From Anaerolineales bacterium (GTDB lineage: Bacteria > Chloroflexota > Anaerolineae > Anaerolineales > Villigracilaceae): a stretch of DNA of 30,557 nt. Both the position numbers and the translations under genes were made by a program. The notes below the pieces were generated by a model, which saw nothing but the letters and a program-made list of their open reading frames with translations, was not told the DNA's origin and searched no databases. This document shows positions 27,399-30,557 of this stretch, piece by piece; the stretch's first letter is position 1; every line of letters begins with the position of its first letter. The DNA lies in contig JAICQC010000010.1 of NCBI GenBank assembly GCA_025938055.1, forward strand, positions 1 through 30,557. Reading direction: 5' to 3'.

Positions 27399-29512
27399 CT
27401 CTTGTTCGGTATGGTGCTCACATCCTGTGTGGCAGGAGACTCTTTCGGATAGGCGATGCGCGGATGGTGTGAGCCGCGCAGGATGCTGACAAAAACATCG
27501 GTGATGATGCTCAGGTCGCGCAGGGTTAACTGCGTTTCATCCAGCTGTCCCTGTTTTTGCGCCACCTCAATCGTGGAACGGACGAGATTTCGAATCGCCT
27601 CTTCGTCCTCGGGGCGTTCTGCACGGGCGCGCGCTTCCGAGCCATCTGCCAGCATAAGCAAAGCGGTCTCGCGCGAACGCGGCTTGGGTCCCGGGTAACG
27701 GAACTGTTCCTTATCCACCTTCGATTCATCGCCGCCAGCAGCTTCCAATGCCTGGTTGTATTGATAGCGTGTGATCATTGTGCCATGGTGTTCGAGGATG
27801 AAATCGTCGATGCGGCGCGGCAGACGATGTTTGTGCGCCAGAGCGATTCCATCATGGACGTGAGAAATAATTGCATCGGCGGCGGCACTGGGCGCCAGAT
27901 CATCATGTGTATTGATCTGGTCCGGCGGCTGGTTCTCCACAAAGAACATGGGGTTCAATGCCTTGCCCACATCGTGGAACAATGCGCCGACTCTCGTCAA
28001 CAGGGCATCTGCACCGATTGCCTCCGCAGCCTGTTCGACGAGGTTTGCTACCTGCAAACTATGCTGGTAGGTCCCGGGCGCGTTCCGCAGGAAGAATTGC
28101 AGAAGCGGGAAATCAGGACGCGAGATCTCGATCAACTGCAGTGCCGTGGTCAAGCCCAGCGCCTGCGCCAGGAAATATTGTAATAACAAGGCGATGCTGG
28201 AGGATGCCAGCCCGCTGAAGATCGCCGCGCCGGTCAGTTGCAGCAACGCGACCGCGTCCATCTGCACGAACGGAAAGCGAAATGCCAGCAGCATGGCGAT
28301 ACCTGCAATGGCGGTTGCCATCCCCGCTCGAAAGAACGTCCACACCCGCCGCGCGGTTCCGAGCACCAGGACTCCGGTCAACGATGATAAAAGATAATAA
28401 GGCGTCAGGTCGAGCGCGTTTGGCAGGTTATAGGGGGCAAGGATAGCCAGCGCAATGGAGAAAACGATTCCCGTCTCGATGCCGAACAGCGTGGCGATCA
28501 ATAATCCCATGGCAGCCAGTGGGAAGGCGTAGGGCAGAATCGTACGGTTCGGGATGGTGATACGCGCGCTGATAATAAAGAGCAGAAAGATCAGTGCAAC
28601 GAGGATAAGGCTGCGCGCCTCGAACTGGAACGGCAAATGACGCCGTGAAAAATAGAGATGGACGAACGCCGCAACCATGAGCACCAGTGCGCCCGCCCCG
28701 GCGTAGTCCTGCCAGGGACTGGTTTCCTCGATCAACTCGAACTGCTGCAGCGCCTCGAACTCGACCGATGTGATGATCTGCCCGCGCAGGACGATGATCT
28801 CGCCTGCCTTGTATTCCTGGATGATCGGCTCCACCGACTCTCGCGCGGACTGCCGGGCGGCTTCTGTCAACTCCTCACTATACAGGCTGTTGGGTGCCAC
28901 GAACGCGGTGACCAGTTCCGCCACGAGAGTCGCCTGTTCCTCAGTAAGGGCAAGACTGACCAGCGAGGGAACGATGCGCCGGGTGGCTTCCACTTCCTGG
29001 TCGCGGATCGTGCGGCGCATCACCTGCTCGAGCACACTCAACGTCTCCTGCTGAATCGCATCCCAGCGCACGGCGGGCAGTGACAGGATCCTTTCCACTG
29101 TCGCGGGTTTGAGCTGGATGTCAGTCAGGGAGTCGATATCGGCGAGCTTTTGTTCAGGGGTGGCATTCTCGTCATTACGGACGAGTGTAATGTATTCCAG
29201 GGTGGCGCGCAGACGTTCGATCTGCCCGCGGGCGATCGCCGGGCTGGGGGGCGCATACACGGGCGGCACCGCGCTCTCCGCCCTGAGACGCTCCTCTTCC
29301 GTCCGCACTTCACTGATGTAGTCGAGGGAGCGCGGCGCCTGGAAGTCGCTGGGAGAGACATCGCCCGGACTCAGCGGCACCGCAATCGGCAGCAGAATTT
29401 CCGGCAGGATCAACGCGCCGTAGGATAGGACACTCGCGACGATAAGAAGGACGATCTGAAACAGGCGGACGCGCGCCGGCACTTGACGACCGCGCGCAGA
29501 ACTGTTCCCCAT
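27395..29512 (-). CDS. pgpH: 7TM-HD cyclic-di-AMP phosphodiesterase (PgpH/YqfF)
   Basis: A 705-residue membrane protein. The architecture is an N-terminal hydrophobic helix, an extracytoplasmic 7TMR-HDED domain (about 55-260, rich in Glu and Leu), about seven transmembrane helices (270-470) and a cytoplasmic HD domain. The HD domain has TYQHSLQVANLVEQAAEAIG, then His513-Asp514 in LFHDVGK, ISHVHDGIALAHKH, and IDDFILEHHGTMI. This is the PgpH layout, which hydrolyses cyclic di-AMP to pApA and so sets the level of that potassium and wall-stress signal. The start is taken as ATG 29512 with GGGGA upstream; a TTG at 29524 would add four residues. The TGA overlaps the ybeY ATG. Confidence 0.93.
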   Translation of the reverse strand: MGNSSARGRQVPARVRLFQIVLLIVASVLSYGALILPEILLPIAVPLSPGDVSPSDFQAPRSLDYISEVRTEEERLRAESAVPPVYAPPSPAIARGQIERLRATLEYITLVRNDENATPEQKLADIDSLTDIQLKPATVERILSLPAVRWDAIQQETLSVLEQVMRRTIRDQEVEATRRIVPSLVSLALTEEQATLVAELVTAFVAPNSLYSEELTEAARQSARESVEPIIQEYKAGEIIVLRGQIITSVEFEALQQFELIEETSPWQDYAGAGALVLMVAAFVHLYFSRRHLPFQFEARSLILVALIFLLFIISARITIPNRTILPYAFPLAAMGLLIATLFGIETGIVFSIALAILAPYNLPNALDLTPYYLLSSLTGVLVLGTARRVWTFFRAGMATAIAGIAMLLAFRFPFVQMDAVALLQLTGAAIFSGLASSSIALLLQYFLAQALGLTTALQLIEISRPDFPLLQFFLRNAPGTYQHSLQVANLVEQAAEAIGADALLTRVGALFHDVGKALNPMFFVENQPPDQINTHDDLAPSAAADAIISHVHDGIALAHKHRLPRRIDDFILEHHGTMITRYQYNQALEAAGGDESKVDKEQFRYPGPKPRSRETALLMLADGSEARARAERPEDEEAIRNLVRSTIEVAQKQGQLDETQLTLRDLSIITDVFVSILRGSHHPRIAYPKESPATQDVSTIPNKR

Positions 29513-29611
29513 GCTATTCCCCAACGTTCAACCAGAGCAACGCGGCAACACCCAGAAACCCTTGTAATGAATCTCTGTGCCCCCGTACTCCTCTGGCGAA
29601 GACTTTTGAAC

Positions 29612-30064
29612 TCATTGTTGCTTTTGCAAAAGTTCCCGCACGGTCGCGCTGACCCGGTCATTCGGCGCGCGTCCTGCCACTCTTGGCATGACGGTCTTCA
29701 TAACCTTTCCCATGTCCGCCGGAGAACCCGCCTTTGTTTCCGCGATGGCACTTTGCACGAGAGCGTGCAGCTCCTCGGCAGGCATGGCTTCTGGCAGAAA
29801 GGCTTGCAACACATCGATCTCGGCTTCGTTGGCTTCCACCAGGTCTGCGCGGTTTGCCTTCTTTGCCTCCTCTAGTGACTCGCGGCGGTTCTTGACCTCC
29901 TTCTGGATGAGGCTGATGACCGCCGGGTCGTCGAGTTCTATTCGCTTGTCCACTTCCGCCTGCTTGACTGCCGCCAGCACCATGCGCACTGTGCGCTTGC
30001 GCACTTCATCCCCGCTCTTCATGGCGTCCTTCATGGATTCGTTCAATTGGGTTTTGATACTCAT
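29612..30064 (-). CDS. yqeY: GatB/YqeY domain protein
   Basis: A 150-residue helical protein of the YqeY family, which is homologous to the tRNA-binding tail of the GatB amidotransferase subunit. Visible: MKSGDEVRKRTVRMVLAAVK in the first helices, VKNRRESLEEAKKANRADLV, and QAFLPEAMPAEELHALVQ, then DMGKVMKTVMPRVAGRAPND with its C-terminal GRA-D motif. Free-standing YqeY proteins are widespread; a tRNA-related role is assumed but unproven. No purine-rich ribosome binding site precedes the ATG; instead a TATAAT is 7 bases upstream, suggesting a leaderless transcript. It lies about 100 bp upstream of pgpH, which could share this promoter. Confidence 0.93.
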   Translation of the reverse strand: MSIKTQLNESMKDAMKSGDEVRKRTVRMVLAAVKQAEVDKRIELDDPAVISLIQKEVKNRRESLEEAKKANRADLVEANEAEIDVLQAFLPEAMPAEELHALVQSAIAETKAGSPADMGKVMKTVMPRVAGRAPNDRVSATVRELLQKQQ

Positions 30065-30071
30065 GGGGCGG

Positions 30072-30077
30072 ATTATA
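30072..30077 (-). promoter_or_regulatory. Candidate -10 box of yqeY, 7 bases from the start codon
   Basis: On the minus strand a perfect TATAAT is followed by CCGCCCC and then the ATG of yqeY. No good -35 is evident. The same TATAAT-N7-ATG spacing precedes the esterase at 2720. Confidence 0.45.
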
Positions 30078-30093
30078 CTAGAGATAGGAGCGG

Positions 30094-30127
30094 GAAAATA
30101 AGATGTCCCGCTTACGGCGGGGACATC
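30094..30127 (-). terminator. Terminator of the thioesterase gene
   Basis: On the minus strand GATGTCCC(C)GC pairs with GCGGGACATC around CGTAA, with one bulged base, and TTATTTT follows. It lies between the thioesterase gene and yqeY, both on the minus strand, and so would isolate yqeY from the upstream gene. Confidence 0.6.
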
Positions 30128-30217
30128 CGCGAAGAATTACTGTTTCCTGTCTGGAGTCCTATCGGGGCAGTTGCGAATTCCAAACCCACCCGTATCAACC
30201 CGGGGACTATTCTTTGG

Positions 30218-30557
30218 TCAGGGTGGGCGGTATTCTTCAGGCAAGCGGACGGGTCGAAGAGTTTTCAGCGCTACAAATACGCCGATCTGCATGGCGCGTG
30301 CCGCAATTTGGTTCGTCGCCTCGCTCTGGAACTCGGCGGCAAGCACCCACCTGGTCCGCCCGTGGTCCTCCAGCCACATACGTCCGGTGAGCGTATCGGG
30401 GAATCGCACCGGCGCCAGATAGTCAATCTCAGTATGCATCAGCGCGGGCGCGATCTCGCGTTGGAACGCATCGCCAATGGACAGTGCCTGCTCGGCAAAC
30501 AGATTGCGCAGGTCCTCCAGCCAGCGAATGTAGCTGATGTTGCTCACGATGCCGGCA
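30218..30557 (-). CDS. Hotdog-fold acyl-CoA thioesterase (YbgC/FadM type), N-terminus beyond the window
   Basis: About 113 C-terminal residues are visible. The first codons in the window read AGIVSNISYIRWLEDLRN, which aligns with the GHVNN-x-x-YLRYLE motif of 4-hydroxybenzoyl-CoA thioesterase-like hotdog proteins. The catalytic Asp that precedes it lies off the right edge. The rest (TEIDYLAPVRFPDTLTGRMW, then FQSEATNQIAARAMQIGVFV) is the long hotdog helix-sheet pattern. These enzymes hydrolyse acyl-CoA to free acid and CoA. The GTG at 30547 lies inside the conserved motif, so it is not the true start. The gene ends 110 bp before the yqeY promoter, at a terminator. Confidence 0.8.
   Translation of the reverse strand, partial: AGIVSNISYIRWLEDLRNLFAEQALSIGDAFQREIAPALMHTEIDYLAPVRFPDTLTGRMWLEDHGRTRWVLAAEFQSEATNQIAARAMQIGVFVALKTLRPVRLPEEYRPP

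Noticed and set aside
30527..30547. GTG 30547 as the start of the thioesterase
   Set aside because: It falls inside the conserved motif equivalent to GHVNN; the gene clearly continues past the window edge.

Overview
The window looks like chromosomal DNA from an Anaerolineae-like member of the Chloroflexota. This is inferred from gene content and order: a pgpH-ybeY-diacylglycerol kinase block next to yqeY, an LysN-like aminotransferase, an ACT-domain malic enzyme, a class III cyclase fused to TolB-like and TPR domains, and several small families I associate with that phylum. The DNA is moderately GC-rich. I see no phage, insertion sequence, CRISPR array or rRNA gene. The genes are mostly housekeeping or envelope functions in short operons, many of them on the minus strand.

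Layout. 1-1807 (minus): a truncated dolichyl-phosphate-type glycosyltransferase, a NERD-like membrane protein and a small conserved protein. 1808-2327: an unusual tRNA neighbourhood made of tRNA-Pro(TGG), a GIY-YIG homing-type nuclease gene broken by one TAA and starting 1 base after the tRNA, and a damaged tRNA-like remnant, bracketed by a 17-bp direct repeat of the tRNA 3' end. 2476-5363 (plus): a small membrane protein, a lipoprotein esterase, galE and a site-2 protease, closed by a strong terminator. 5498-6844 (plus): type II NADH dehydrogenase behind a good promoter and a near-perfect Rex operator. 6831-12204 (minus): a CPBP protease/DUF6504/zinc-ribbon operon, then a series with an SDR lacking the usual catalytic residues, a DNA glycosylase, a DUF3592 protein, a YeaK-type tRNA deacylase and a YbhN-like membrane protein. 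12333-17897 (minus): a DUF5666 lipoprotein, a GH13 alpha-glucosidase, a small beta-rich protein, a glycosyltransferase, a PNPOx/DDN-like protein and DUF2214. 18011-19356 (plus): an aminotransferase behind a possible leader-peptide attenuator. 19396-21584 (minus): malic enzyme and a HAD phosphatase. 21709-25558 (plus): an SDR, the cyclase, a four-helix membrane protein and an OsmC-family protein. 25649-30557 (minus): an endonuclease IV-like protein, diacylglycerol kinase, ybeY, pgpH, yqeY and a truncated hotdog thioesterase.

The most notable item is the OsmC-family gene at 25040-25558. Its frame is interrupted by a single TGA exactly where the family carries its catalytic cysteine, and a stem-loop with a GGU apical loop lies 20 bases downstream, as expected for a bacterial SECIS. 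I read this as a selenocysteine-containing OsmC-like peroxidase rather than two fragments. Other points worth checking are the Rex-ndh pairing, a 41-bp palindrome inserted in frame inside ndh, a cyclase whose purine-specifying residues are both glutamate, the attenuator-like leader, and two TATAAT-N7-ATG arrangements that suggest leaderless transcripts. All family assignments come from reading motifs by eye; no database search was made.
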